Shown here piece after piece: positions 46,479 to 54,587 of a DNA stretch of 64,000 nt. A model generated the notes under the pieces. It ran no database searches and was not told the DNA's origin. It was given only the letters and a program-made list of their open reading frames with translations. Position 1 is the stretch's first letter; each line of letters begins with the position of its first letter. The stretch lies in contig NZ_JAAAMJ010000016.1 of the NCBI RefSeq assembly GCF_010500835.1, positions 1-64,000 on the forward strand, given 5' to 3'. The stretch comes from Aurantimonas aggregata (GTDB taxonomy: Bacteria > Pseudomonadota > Alphaproteobacteria > Rhizobiales > Rhizobiaceae). Made by a program: the position numbers and the translations under genes.

Positions 46479-46503
46479 GGGGCCGCCGTCTCGCGGCGGT
46501 CCC
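46479..46503 (+). terminator. Intercistronic hairpin after the binding-protein gene
   Basis: GGGGCCGCCG (46479-46488) and CGGCGGTCCC (46494-46503) form a 10-bp stem with one G-T pair and a 5-nt loop, followed by TTC. It lies 11 nt after the stop and before the permease start, like the hairpins after ugpB and both dctP genes. Confidence 0.75.
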
Positions 46504-46531
46504 TTCATGCAGGCGTTTCGAGCGGGGAAGC

Positions 46532-47449
46532 ATGGCGTCAGTCGTCGACGGAGTTCTGCCCGATGCAAGGTCGGCGTCTGTCGCGGGTCCGCCCGTGAAG
46601 GGGGCTCCGTTCTCGCTCGCTTGGCTCGGGATCGTCCCGTTCTTCCTGTTCGCGCTACTCTTCCTGGTCGGCCCGACGGTGTATCTCGTCTTCGGCGCCT
46701 TCCAGGATCCGAGCGGCGCGCTGACGCTCGCGAACATAGAGGGCCTGTTCACGCCGCAGATCATGGCGGCCTACTGGATCTCGATAAAGATCAGCGTCGC
46801 CTCGGCCGCGCTCGGCGCGCTGATCGGCTTCTTCATCGCCTATGCGATCGTCCATGGTGGGCTGCCTGCCTGGATCCGCCCCAGCATCCTCACCTTCTCC
46901 GGCGTTGCCTCGAACTTCGCCGGCATTCCGCTCGCCTTCGCGTTTCTCGCGACGCTCGGGCGGCTGGGTCTCGTCACGGTGTTCCTGAACGAGAGCTTCG
47001 GCATCAATATCTACCGGCTCGGCTTCAACCTCCTGTCGTTCTGGGGCCTGACGATCACCTATCTCTATTTCCAGATCCCGCTGATGGTGCTGATCATCGC
47101 GCCGGCGCTGGACGGCCTGAAGAAGGAATGGCGCGAGGCGTCCTCCATTCTCGGTGCCACCAGCTGGCAATACTGGCGCATGGTCGGGCTGCCGGTGCTG
47201 GCGCCGTCGATCCTCGGCTGCTTCCTGCTGCTCTTCGCCAACGCCTTCGGGGCGATCGCCACCGCCTATGCGCTGACCGGCTCGTCGCTCAACATCGTGC
47301 CGATCCTGCTCTACGCCCAGATCCGCGGCGACGTGCTCTACAACCCCAATCTCGGCTATGCGCTGGCCTTCGGGATGATCGTCATCACCGGCTGCTCGAA
47401 CCTTCTCTATCTGTGGCTGCGGGCTCGTGCCGAACGGTGGCAGCGATGA
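46532..47449 (+). CDS. ABC transporter permease (first subunit)
   Basis: A 305-aa permease with about six helices after a ~28-residue hydrophilic N terminus. The EAA loop EWREASSILGATSWQYWRMVGLPVL lies at residues ~195-220. GRLGLVTVFLNESFGINIYR and the preceding GVASNFAGIPLAFAF are seen in PotB/PhnU-like permeases. GCGGGGAAG precedes the ATG. It overlaps the next permease by 4 bp (ATGA). Confidence 0.9.
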   Translation: MASVVDGVLPDARSASVAGPPVKGAPFSLAWLGIVPFFLFALLFLVGPTVYLVFGAFQDPSGALTLANIEGLFTPQIMAAYWISIKISVASAALGALIGFFIAYAIVHGGLPAWIRPSILTFSGVASNFAGIPLAFAFLATLGRLGLVTVFLNESFGINIYRLGFNLLSFWGLTITYLYFQIPLMVLIIAPALDGLKKEWREASSILGATSWQYWRMVGLPVLAPSILGCFLLLFANAFGAIATAYALTGSSLNIVPILLYAQIRGDVLYNPNLGYALAFGMIVITGCSNLLYLWLRARAERWQR

Positions 47450-48270
47450 AAGCGTCGACCGTCGGCCCCTATCTCGTCGTCCTCCTCGGCGGGCTGTATT
47501 TCCTGCTGCCGCTGGTGGCGACCTTCGAGTTCTCGTTGTCGATGCTGCGCGGCATCTGGAGCTTCGAGGCCTACCGCGTCGTCTTCGCCGACCCGCGTTT
47601 CCGCGAGACCTTCACCTTCTCGATCGTCGCGGCATCGGCGACGATCGTGCTCGGCGCGCTGCTGGTGGTGCCGACCGCCTACTGGGTGCGGCTGAGATTC
47701 CCGAAGCTGCGGCCTGTGGTGGAATTCATCACGCTGCTGCCGCTGGTGATCCCGCCGATCGTGCTCGTCTTCGGCTATCTGCGGCTCTACAATTCCTCGT
47801 CCTTCCTGCCGTTCACGGCGACCGCGAACGGCACCAACCTGCTGCTCGTCTTCGGCTATGTCGTCCTGTCGCTGCCTTACATGTTCCGCGCGGTCGACAC
47901 TGGCATGGCGGCGATCGACATCCGCACGCTGACCGAGGCGGCCGAGAGCCTCGGGGCCAGGCGCAGCACCATCTTGTTCAAGGTCATCCTGCCGAATGTC
48001 CGAGCCGCCGTGCTCTCGGGCGCCTTCCTCACCTTCGCGATCGTCATCGGCGAGTTCGTGCTGGCGAGCCTCCTCAACCGTCCGGCATTCGGCCCCTATC
48101 TCGCGCTGGTTGGCGCCGACCGGGCCTACGAGCCTGCGGCGCTGGCGGTGATCGCCTTCGCCATCACCTGGGCCTGCATGGCGCTGATCCAGCTCTCCGG
48201 CCGCAAGGCGACCGGCGGGCGCCGCTTGCCCCGTTCTCTGTTCACCCTGTCCAGGCGTGCCGCAAGATGA
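47446..48270 (+). CDS. ABC transporter permease (second subunit)
   Basis: A 274-aa permease with six helices and an EAA loop TEAAESLGARRSTILFKVILP (by position ~163-183). LLPLVIPPIVLVFGYLRLYN is typical of PotC/PhnV-like partners. It is translationally coupled on both sides by 4-bp ATGA overlaps, with the first permease and with the ATPase. Confidence 0.9.
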   Translation: MKASTVGPYLVVLLGGLYFLLPLVATFEFSLSMLRGIWSFEAYRVVFADPRFRETFTFSIVAASATIVLGALLVVPTAYWVRLRFPKLRPVVEFITLLPLVIPPIVLVFGYLRLYNSSSFLPFTATANGTNLLLVFGYVVLSLPYMFRAVDTGMAAIDIRTLTEAAESLGARRSTILFKVILPNVRAAVLSGAFLTFAIVIGEFVLASLLNRPAFGPYLALVGADRAYEPAALAVIAFAITWACMALIQLSGRKATGGRRLPRSLFTLSRRAAR

Positions 48271-49352
48271 GCTTTCTCGACATTGCCGGCGTTACCAAAA
48301 GCTTCGGCCCGAACACCGTGGTGCATGGCTTCGACCTCGCCATCCAGAAGGGCGAGTTCGTCTCGTTTCTTGGCCCCTCCGGCTGCGGCAAGACGACGAT
48401 GCTGCGCATGGTCGCGGGCTTTGAGCTTCCCACCGCCGGCACGATCCGGATCGACGGCGAGGACGTCACCCACCAGCAGCCGAACCGCCGGCGGATCGGC
48501 ATGGTGTTCCAGGCCTATGCACTGTTTCCCAATCTCTCGGTCGCCGACAATGTCGCCTTCGGGCTGAAGGTCGCGGGCCGGCCGAAACGGGAGATCGCCT
48601 TGCGGGTCGAGGAGATGCTGCAGCTGATCAAGCTGCCGCATCTGGCCGACCGTTATCCCTACCAGCTCTCCGGCGGCCAGCAGCAGCGCGTGGCGCTCGC
48701 CAGGGCACTGGCGCCGAGCCCGCGGGTTCTCCTCCTCGACGAGCCGCTCTCGGCCCTCGACGCCAAGATCCGCCTGTCGCTGCGCGAGGAAATCCGGGCC
48801 CTGCAGCGCGAGCTCGGGATCACCACGATCTTCGTCACCCACGACCAGGAAGAGGCGCTGTCGATGTCCGACCGCATCGTGGTGATGAGCGAGGGCCGCA
48901 TCGAGCAGTGCGGCGCGCCGTTCGAGATCTACAACCGGCCGAACAACCGTTTTGTCGCCGGTTTCGTCGGCACGCTCAGCCTGATCGAAGGGGTGAGGGC
49001 GGCCGGCGGCAGCGTGACGGTCGATGGCAGCCCGGTGACGCTCGCCGAGCCGAGCCCGGGCGCCGCCGGCTCGCCGGTGACGCTGGCGCTGCGGCCGGAG
49101 GCGGTGAAGCTCGAGCCGTCGCCGGAACGGGTCAACTGCTTACGCGGCCGCGTCGAGGACGCGCATTTTTTGGGGTCAGTGGTGCGGCTGCGGCTGTCCG
49201 TCGCCGGCGGCACGATCCTCGCCGACACGTTCAACCGCCCGACATCGCCGCCGCCCGTCCGCGGCACGGTCGTCGACCTGTTCTTTTCGCCACACGACGT
49301 GTTCGCGCTTCAGCCGGGCGCGACGCCGGCGACGATGGCGGCGGTGGCCTGA
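48267..49352 (+). CDS. ABC transporter ATP-binding protein (PotA/PhnT-like)
   Basis: A 361-aa ATPase. Walker A GPSGCGKTT (~residue 34), signature LSGGQQQRVALARAL, Walker B VLLLDEP, D-loop SALDAK and switch VTHDQEEA are all intact. A C-terminal TOBE domain (~residues 240-361) has LALRPEAVKLEP. The start overlaps the upstream permease by 4 bp. The importer is complete: binding protein, two permeases, ATPase. Confidence 0.92.
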   Translation: MSFLDIAGVTKSFGPNTVVHGFDLAIQKGEFVSFLGPSGCGKTTMLRMVAGFELPTAGTIRIDGEDVTHQQPNRRRIGMVFQAYALFPNLSVADNVAFGLKVAGRPKREIALRVEEMLQLIKLPHLADRYPYQLSGGQQQRVALARALAPSPRVLLLDEPLSALDAKIRLSLREEIRALQRELGITTIFVTHDQEEALSMSDRIVVMSEGRIEQCGAPFEIYNRPNNRFVAGFVGTLSLIEGVRAAGGSVTVDGSPVTLAEPSPGAAGSPVTLALRPEAVKLEPSPERVNCLRGRVEDAHFLGSVVRLRLSVAGGTILADTFNRPTSPPPVRGTVVDLFFSPHDVFALQPGATPATMAAVA

Positions 49353-49362
49353 GGCCTGGCTC

Positions 49363-49388
49363 GGGCGGCCGGACAGGCCGCGCCTTTA
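49363..49388 (+). terminator. Possible terminator of the ABC operon
   Basis: GCGGCC (49365-49370) and GGCCGC (49376-49381) pair around a 5-nt loop, followed by GCCTTTACTT. It lies between the ABC operon and the convergent purU gene. Confidence 0.5.
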
Positions 49389-50240
49389 CTTAAACACTAC
49401 CGTGCGGTGGCCGTTGATCATCACCCGCTGCTCCAGATGCATCTTCACCGCGCGGGCAAGCACGCGGCTCTCGACGTCGCGGCCGACGGCGACGAAATCG
49501 TCGGGCGACATCGCATGAGTGACGCGCTCGGTCTCCTGCTCGATGATCGGGCCCTCGTCGAGGTCGGCGGTGACGTAATGCGCCGTCGCGCCGATCAGCT
49601 TGACGCCGCGCTCATGCGCCTGGTGGTAGGGCTTGGCGCCCTTGAAGCTCGGCAGGAACGAGTGGTGGATGTTGATGATCTTGCCGGACAGGCGCCTTGA
49701 GAGATTGTCCGACAGGACCTGCATGTAGCGGGCGAGCACCACGAGATCGGCATCGCTCTCGCGCACCAGCGTCAGGAGCTTCTCTTCCTGCTCGGCCTTG
49801 GTCTCGCGGGTCACCGGCCAGTGATGGAATGGCACCCCCTCGTACTCGGCGGTGCGGCGGGAATCCTCGTGGTTCGAGACGATGGCGACGATCTCGGCGC
49901 GCAGCCAGCCGACGCGTATCTGGTAGAGCAGATGCAGCAGCGCGTGGTCGAATTTCGAGACCAGGAGCACGATCCGCGGCATGCGCGACAGGTCGGCGAT
50001 CGTCGTCTTCAGGTCGAAGCGCGAAACGACCGGCGCGAGCTGCCGCTCCAGCGCGTCGCGCTGCGTTCCCTGCGGCGCCGTGAAGGCGATCCGCAGGAAG
50101 AAGCGGTCGCTCTGGCGGTCCCAGAACTGCGCGCTCTCGGCGATGTTCGCACCGGCGTCGGCAAGTTCGGTCGTCACCGCGGCGACGATGCCGGGCTGGT
50201 CCCTGGAGGACAGCGTCAGGATGAAGGCTTGGTCGGTCAT
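49386..50240 (-). CDS. purU: Formyltetrahydrofolate deformylase
   Basis: A 284-aa enzyme that releases formate from 10-formyl-THF. An N-terminal ACT domain (residues ~1-80: LTLSSRDQPGIVAAVTTELA by position) senses glycine or methionine in E. coli PurU. The C-terminal formyltransferase fold has IVSNHED, NIHHSFLPSFKGAKPYHQA (catalytic His) and TADLDEGPIIEQ (Asp). I take the ATG at 50240 because it gives the family N terminus. A longer frame upstream is not conserved in style. It stands alone. Confidence 0.94.
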   Translation of the reverse strand: MTDQAFILTLSSRDQPGIVAAVTTELADAGANIAESAQFWDRQSDRFFLRIAFTAPQGTQRDALERQLAPVVSRFDLKTTIADLSRMPRIVLLVSKFDHALLHLLYQIRVGWLRAEIVAIVSNHEDSRRTAEYEGVPFHHWPVTRETKAEQEEKLLTLVRESDADLVVLARYMQVLSDNLSRRLSGKIINIHHSFLPSFKGAKPYHQAHERGVKLIGATAHYVTADLDEGPIIEQETERVTHAMSPDDFVAVGRDVESRVLARAVKMHLEQRVMINGHRTVVFK

Positions 50241-50531
50241 GGCAGGCCTGTCGGTCTCGTCTGCGGGATGCACGGATTCGCCGAGGCAGGAGCCAGCGGG
50301 CGAATCGCGCTGGTGCCTGCAGCATAGGCGGTGCAGTGCAGCAACGCATCGCGCGGCTGCGACACGGCGTTGCGCAGGCCGGACAGCGGTTGGCGCCCAC
50401 GTCCGAGAGCTCAGGCGAATTGTGCCCGTCGGGGCACACAGAGCGTTAAGCAAGCCTGAAGGGGATGCTGTCAGTTTGACAGGCCAAGCCGGGCGCGCCT
50501 AGCTCATTGAAACCACACCGAGGTTCGCCCC
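50241..50531. other. Divergent promoter region purU / D,D-carboxypeptidase
   Basis: About 290 bp without a gene. It contains a short hairpin GTGCCC/GGGGCAC near 50420 and the perfect palindrome CTGTCA-GTT-TGACAG (50468-50482), 50 bp before the GTG start of the carboxypeptidase. The rest shows no structure I recognise. Confidence 0.5.
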
Positions 50532-51485
50532 GTGAACGGAAACCGCCTTCGCCGGTTCTGCCTGATCGACGCCCCCAGAGCGGCGGTCGTCGCCTTCCTT
50601 GCTTTGTCGCTCGTCGCCTGCCGCTCGACGGAGCTGACGTCGGCGGGGCTGCTGCCCTATGCCCAGACCGGGACCCCTGCGATCGCCCTCGGTGAGCCGG
50701 AGATCCGCGGCGCCTCGACGCTCGTGCTCGACTATCAGAGCGGCCGGACGCTCTACGCCGACGCGGAGGACGGGCTGCGCTATCCGGCGTCGCTGACAAA
50801 GATGATGACCCTGTATCTGCTGTTCGAGACGGTCGAGAGCGGCAAGCTGTCGCTCGGCAGCGAGCTGGTCGTCAGCGAGAATGCCGCCGCGCAGGTGCCG
50901 TCGAAGCTGGGGCTGAAGCCGGGGTCGACTATCCGCGTCGTCGATGCGGCGCAGGCGCTGGCGGTGAAGTCGGCCAATGACGTGGCGACGACGATCGCCG
51001 AAAATCTCGGCGGATCGGAACCGGCCTTCGCCGCGGCGATGACCGCGAAGGCGCGGTCGCTCGGCATGCGGCACACGAACTTCGCCAACGCCTCCGGCCT
51101 GCCCCATCCGCTGCAGGTCTCCACGGCGCGCGACATGGCCACGCTCGCCCGCGCGCTGCTTGCCCGCTTTCCGGCCTATGCGCCGATGTTCTCGAAGACC
51201 GGGTTTGACTATGGCGGCCGGCACTACCAGGCGACCAACAAGCTGCTCGGCAAGGTGCCGGGCGTTGACGGCCTGAAGACCGGCTACATCCGCGATTCCG
51301 GGTTCCACCTCATCGCCACCGCGAAGCGGGGCGGACGGCGTATCCTCGTCGTCGTGATGGGTGGAAAGACCGGGCGCGAGCGGGATGCCTACATGGTCGA
51401 GCTGATCGATCGGTATCTCGGCGCGGCACCGGTCGTGGCGTTCTCGGGCGCCCCGTCGTATGCGCCCGGCATCGCGGTCGAATAG
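50532..51485 (+). CDS. D-alanyl-D-alanine carboxypeptidase lipoprotein (PBP5/6/7 family)
   Basis: A 317-aa penicillin-binding protein that trims or cleaves peptidoglycan peptides. The three active-site motifs are SLTK (~residue 87), SAN (~147) and KTG (~249). The N terminus has a hydrophobic stretch ending in LVAC (Cys30), a good lipobox, so it is probably a lipoprotein. Most D,D-carboxypeptidases of this family are instead anchored by a C-terminal amphipathic helix, which is not evident here. The GTG start has GAGG 8 nt upstream. It converges on the next gene with an 11-bp gap. Confidence 0.9.
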   Translation: MNGNRLRRFCLIDAPRAAVVAFLALSLVACRSTELTSAGLLPYAQTGTPAIALGEPEIRGASTLVLDYQSGRTLYADAEDGLRYPASLTKMMTLYLLFETVESGKLSLGSELVVSENAAAQVPSKLGLKPGSTIRVVDAAQALAVKSANDVATTIAENLGGSEPAFAAAMTAKARSLGMRHTNFANASGLPHPLQVSTARDMATLARALLARFPAYAPMFSKTGFDYGGRHYQATNKLLGKVPGVDGLKTGYIRDSGFHLIATAKRGGRRILVVVMGGKTGRERDAYMVELIDRYLGAAPVVAFSGAPSYAPGIAVE

Positions 51486-51496
51486 GCGCGTCGATC

Positions 51497-52645
51497 CTAA
51501 CGCGGGGTGCGGCGCGCGACCGCGTTGTAGCCATCGACGAAGCGGCGGTCGTTCCAGTCCTTCCAGCGCCAAACCCAGCGCCCCTCGGTGGAGAGGCCCC
51601 ATTTGTCGGCGACGGCGCTTCCGTCTGCGGTCGACAGCAGCGACAGCCAGTGGCGCTGCGGCCGGTAGGGCCCGAGCGGCGTGTCCTCCAATGCGTGCCT
51701 GATGTTGCGGGCGAGGATCGGTCCCTGCCGGACGGCGAAGACCCCGGCCTTGGGGCGCGGATCGGGCAGGGCGGCGATGTCGCCGGCGGCGAAGACCGAC
51801 GGATGCGAGAGCGAGCGAAGCGTCGCGTCGACGGCGATGAAGCCGCCTGCGTCCAGCGCCAGCCCGGTGTCGCACAGCCAGGGCGCCGCGGCGCTTTCGG
51901 TCGCCCAGAGCACCGTGTCAGCCATAATACGTCGCCCGTCGGCGGCGCGGAGTTCGCCGTCCTCGAAGCCGATCACGTCAAAACCCGTCGCGAGCCGTAT
52001 GCCCTTGTCGGCTAAAGCTCGGGTCAATCGCCTGCGGGTCCGGGGGCTACGCTCGGACAGGATCTCCGGATCGCGGCCGACGAGAATGATCGTCGCCCCC
52101 CTGCCGCCGCTCCGCAGGCGCATGGAGAGGGCGAAGGCGAGTTCGACGCCGGCCGGCCCGGTGCCGACGATCGCGACGGTGAAGCCTTCACCGTCGGCAG
52201 CCGCCGCGCGGCCGAGCACATCCAGGCGGTCGACGAAATCGCCGATCGGCTTGACCGGAATCCCGGCCGCGCCCGGCGCGCGGTTGGGCACCGAGCCGAT
52301 ATCGACCGACAACAGGTCGTAGTCGACCGCGCCCTGGCCACGAACATCCAGCGTCTGCGCCTCGGGGTCGATCCCGATGGCCTCGCCGCGCATGAGCGTC
52401 GCGCCAGCGTAGCGGGCCAGGCCGGCCGCGTCGATCAGCAACTCGTCATAGGCATAGAGGCCGGCGACGAAGCCCGGCAGCATGCCGGAATAGGGCGTAT
52501 GGACGTCGCGGGTCACCAGGGTCAGCCGGACGCCGGGCATCGGCCGATCGCCGAAAGCCTTCAGCACGGTCACATGGGCATGGCCGGCGCCGAGCAGCAC
52601 GACATGGCGGGGGGAGTCGGATCGGGGCAGGCGGCTGTTCCTCAT
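51497..52645 (-). CDS. FAD-dependent pyridine nucleotide oxidoreductase, SelD-associated type
   Basis: A 382-aa NDH-2-like flavoprotein. HVVLLGAGHAHVTVLKAFG, TPYSGMLPGFVAGLY, the second Rossmann motif VAIVGTGPAGVELA, and FAAGDIAALPDPRPKAGVFA are visible. The C-terminal WLSLLSTADGSAVADKWG and WVWRWKDWNDRRFV match the oxidoreductase module often fused to selenide, water dikinase (SelD). No SelD domain or gene is present here. Electron acceptor and substrate unknown. Same strand as the cyclase, 76 bp downstream; ribosome site weak. Confidence 0.82.
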   Translation of the reverse strand: MRNSRLPRSDSPRHVVLLGAGHAHVTVLKAFGDRPMPGVRLTLVTRDVHTPYSGMLPGFVAGLYAYDELLIDAAGLARYAGATLMRGEAIGIDPEAQTLDVRGQGAVDYDLLSVDIGSVPNRAPGAAGIPVKPIGDFVDRLDVLGRAAAADGEGFTVAIVGTGPAGVELAFALSMRLRSGGRGATIILVGRDPEILSERSPRTRRRLTRALADKGIRLATGFDVIGFEDGELRAADGRRIMADTVLWATESAAAPWLCDTGLALDAGGFIAVDATLRSLSHPSVFAAGDIAALPDPRPKAGVFAVRQGPILARNIRHALEDTPLGPYRPQRHWLSLLSTADGSAVADKWGLSTEGRWVWRWKDWNDRRFVDGYNAVARRTPR

Positions 52646-52721
52646 CGGCGGCAGGCAGGAGCGCCCGTCAACCGCGTCGTCGACAAGATAGGGGCATGCC
52701 GCGCCGGTTCACAGCATGGCA

Positions 52722-54587
52722 TCAGGGGGCGGGCGTCGCTTCCGGCCAGGCTGGGCGTTCGCCGTGCCAGAGCGCGACGGTGACCGGCTGTCGCCGGCCA
52801 CGGATATCGACCTGTCCGACCGAGTCCGGCTCGCCGAAACCGGCCCTGTCCTTGTCCAGGGCGTCGAGAAGCTCCGACGACACGGCCAGCGTCGCGCCAT
52901 GCGCCTTGGCGACCTCCATCAGCCGGCTCGCGACATTGACGTTGTCGCCGCTGACGGTGATCTGCTGGTGGGCGTCGTGGCCGAGCCGGGAGAGCACGAC
53001 GGTGCCGTAATGCAGGCCGAGCCGGACTCCGTTCCCATCGCTGGCGCCGGCCGCCGTCCGCAACCATGCGCCGACGTGTCGCGCCAGAGCGAAGGCAGCC
53101 GCCAACGCTTCGGAAGCCGTGTCCGGCGCCGCATCCGGCACGCCGAAAACCGTCATGGCGCCGTCGCCCATGAAGTTCAGCACTACGCCATGGTGGGCGG
53201 CCATTTCTTCGACGACGATCGTGTGAAACTCTTTCAGGAACGTCCGCGTGCGCAGCGGACCGAGCTCCTCGCTGCGGGTGGTGAAGCCGGAGAGATCGAC
53301 GAAGAGGATCGCCGCCGGTTGCTCGATTGGCTCGCGCAGGAATTGCGGATCACGGGCGATGCGCTGGGCGAGCGCCGGCGGCTGGAAGCGGCGCAGGGAC
53401 TGCTCCGCTTCCGCCAGCCGTCTGGTCAGGCGCCGCTCGTAGATCTGCCGGGCAAGGACGGCCACGCCGATCGGCGGAAGCGCGGCCGCGAGGGGCAGGC
53501 TGGCGCTCAGCCAGAAACCCTGGTCGAACAGCACGAAGGTCGCCGCGACCCAGAGCAGCAGGGCACCGGTCGCTGTGACCAGCCCGACGGTGAGCGGCAG
53601 CAGCGACACCAGCGCGACGCCGCCGACCGCCAGGACCAACGCCGCCGACGTGTCGATCCGGCGGATCGACCCGTCACGCACGAGTCCGGTGCCTTCGAGA
53701 AGGTTGGCGATGCCGTTCGCCAGGATCTCGACACCGGGCGTGACGGGATCGAAGGGCGTCGAGAAGGTGTCGCCGACCGCCGTCGCGGTGACGCCGAGGA
53801 CCGCGAGGCGACCGATGAGGGCTGCACTGTTTCCTGCCAGCACGTCGGCGGCGCTGACCGTCTCGATGCTGCGCGCCGGGCCGGAAATCCGCAGCGGCAG
53901 GTTCCAGCCGAGATCCAGCGGCACGGCCACGCCAGCGATTGTCACAACGTCGCGGCCCAATACCGGATCGGTGCCGTCGTAGAGCCCGACGGCCCGCAGC
54001 GCGAAGCCCGGCATCGGGCCGCGCGAGGTTTCGAAAAGAAGGGGAAGGTGACGCGGCGTGCCGGCGGCGTCGGTCGAGACATTGGCGAAACCGACCGACG
54101 CCGTTGAAGTAAAGGCGGGCAGGGGCCACAATTCTTCTGCCGTCACCGGAAACGCGTTCGTCACCGTGTTGCCGCGATCGAACCGGCCGGCAGCGGCGAT
54201 GACGGTCGGGATCGTCGCGAGCGCTTCTGCCAGGGCGGCATCGTCGCGTGGCGTGGTCGGATCGACCAGCAAGAGATCGATGGCCAGCGCGCGGGCGCCC
54301 GCCGCATCGGTAGCCCGGATCAGGGCGGCAAGCCGGCTGCGTGGCAGCGGGTAGCCGCCCTCGGACGCCACGGTCCCGTCATCTATCGCGACGATGACGA
54401 CCTTATCAGGCGAGGGCAGCGGCCCTGCGACGAGCAGCCGGAGGTCGGCCAGCGGATTCTCGATCCGGTCGACGAGGCTGCGCTCTCCGGCAAGGTGCAT
54501 GGTCGCCAGCCAGCCCGCCCAGGCAGCAGCGAGGAGGAGGGCGACGGCGGTCCACAGCAGCAAGCCGCCGGGCCGCCGCAGCATCAT
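52722..54587 (-). CDS. CHASE2-domain adenylate/guanylate cyclase
   Basis: A 621-aa membrane protein that should make cAMP (or cGMP) on an extracytoplasmic signal. After an N-terminal anchor (~residues 8-30), a CHASE2 sensor spans ~35-335 (VIVAIDDGTVASEGGYPLPRS, AIDLLLVDPTTPRDD). Three or so helices follow (~335-415) and then a class III cyclase domain (~440-600) with the metal Asp residues in LFVDLSGFT and NFMGDGAMTVFG. The ATG at 54587 overlaps the FecR stop by 4 bp, so the two are coupled. FecR plus CHASE2-cyclase pairs recur in alphaproteobacteria. Confidence 0.9.
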   Translation of the reverse strand: MMLRRPGGLLLWTAVALLLAAAWAGWLATMHLAGERSLVDRIENPLADLRLLVAGPLPSPDKVVIVAIDDGTVASEGGYPLPRSRLAALIRATDAAGARALAIDLLLVDPTTPRDDAALAEALATIPTVIAAAGRFDRGNTVTNAFPVTAEELWPLPAFTSTASVGFANVSTDAAGTPRHLPLLFETSRGPMPGFALRAVGLYDGTDPVLGRDVVTIAGVAVPLDLGWNLPLRISGPARSIETVSAADVLAGNSAALIGRLAVLGVTATAVGDTFSTPFDPVTPGVEILANGIANLLEGTGLVRDGSIRRIDTSAALVLAVGGVALVSLLPLTVGLVTATGALLLWVAATFVLFDQGFWLSASLPLAAALPPIGVAVLARQIYERRLTRRLAEAEQSLRRFQPPALAQRIARDPQFLREPIEQPAAILFVDLSGFTTRSEELGPLRTRTFLKEFHTIVVEEMAAHHGVVLNFMGDGAMTVFGVPDAAPDTASEALAAAFALARHVGAWLRTAAGASDGNGVRLGLHYGTVVLSRLGHDAHQQITVSGDNVNVASRLMEVAKAHGATLAVSSELLDALDKDRAGFGEPDSVGQVDIRGRRQPVTVALWHGERPAWPEATPAP

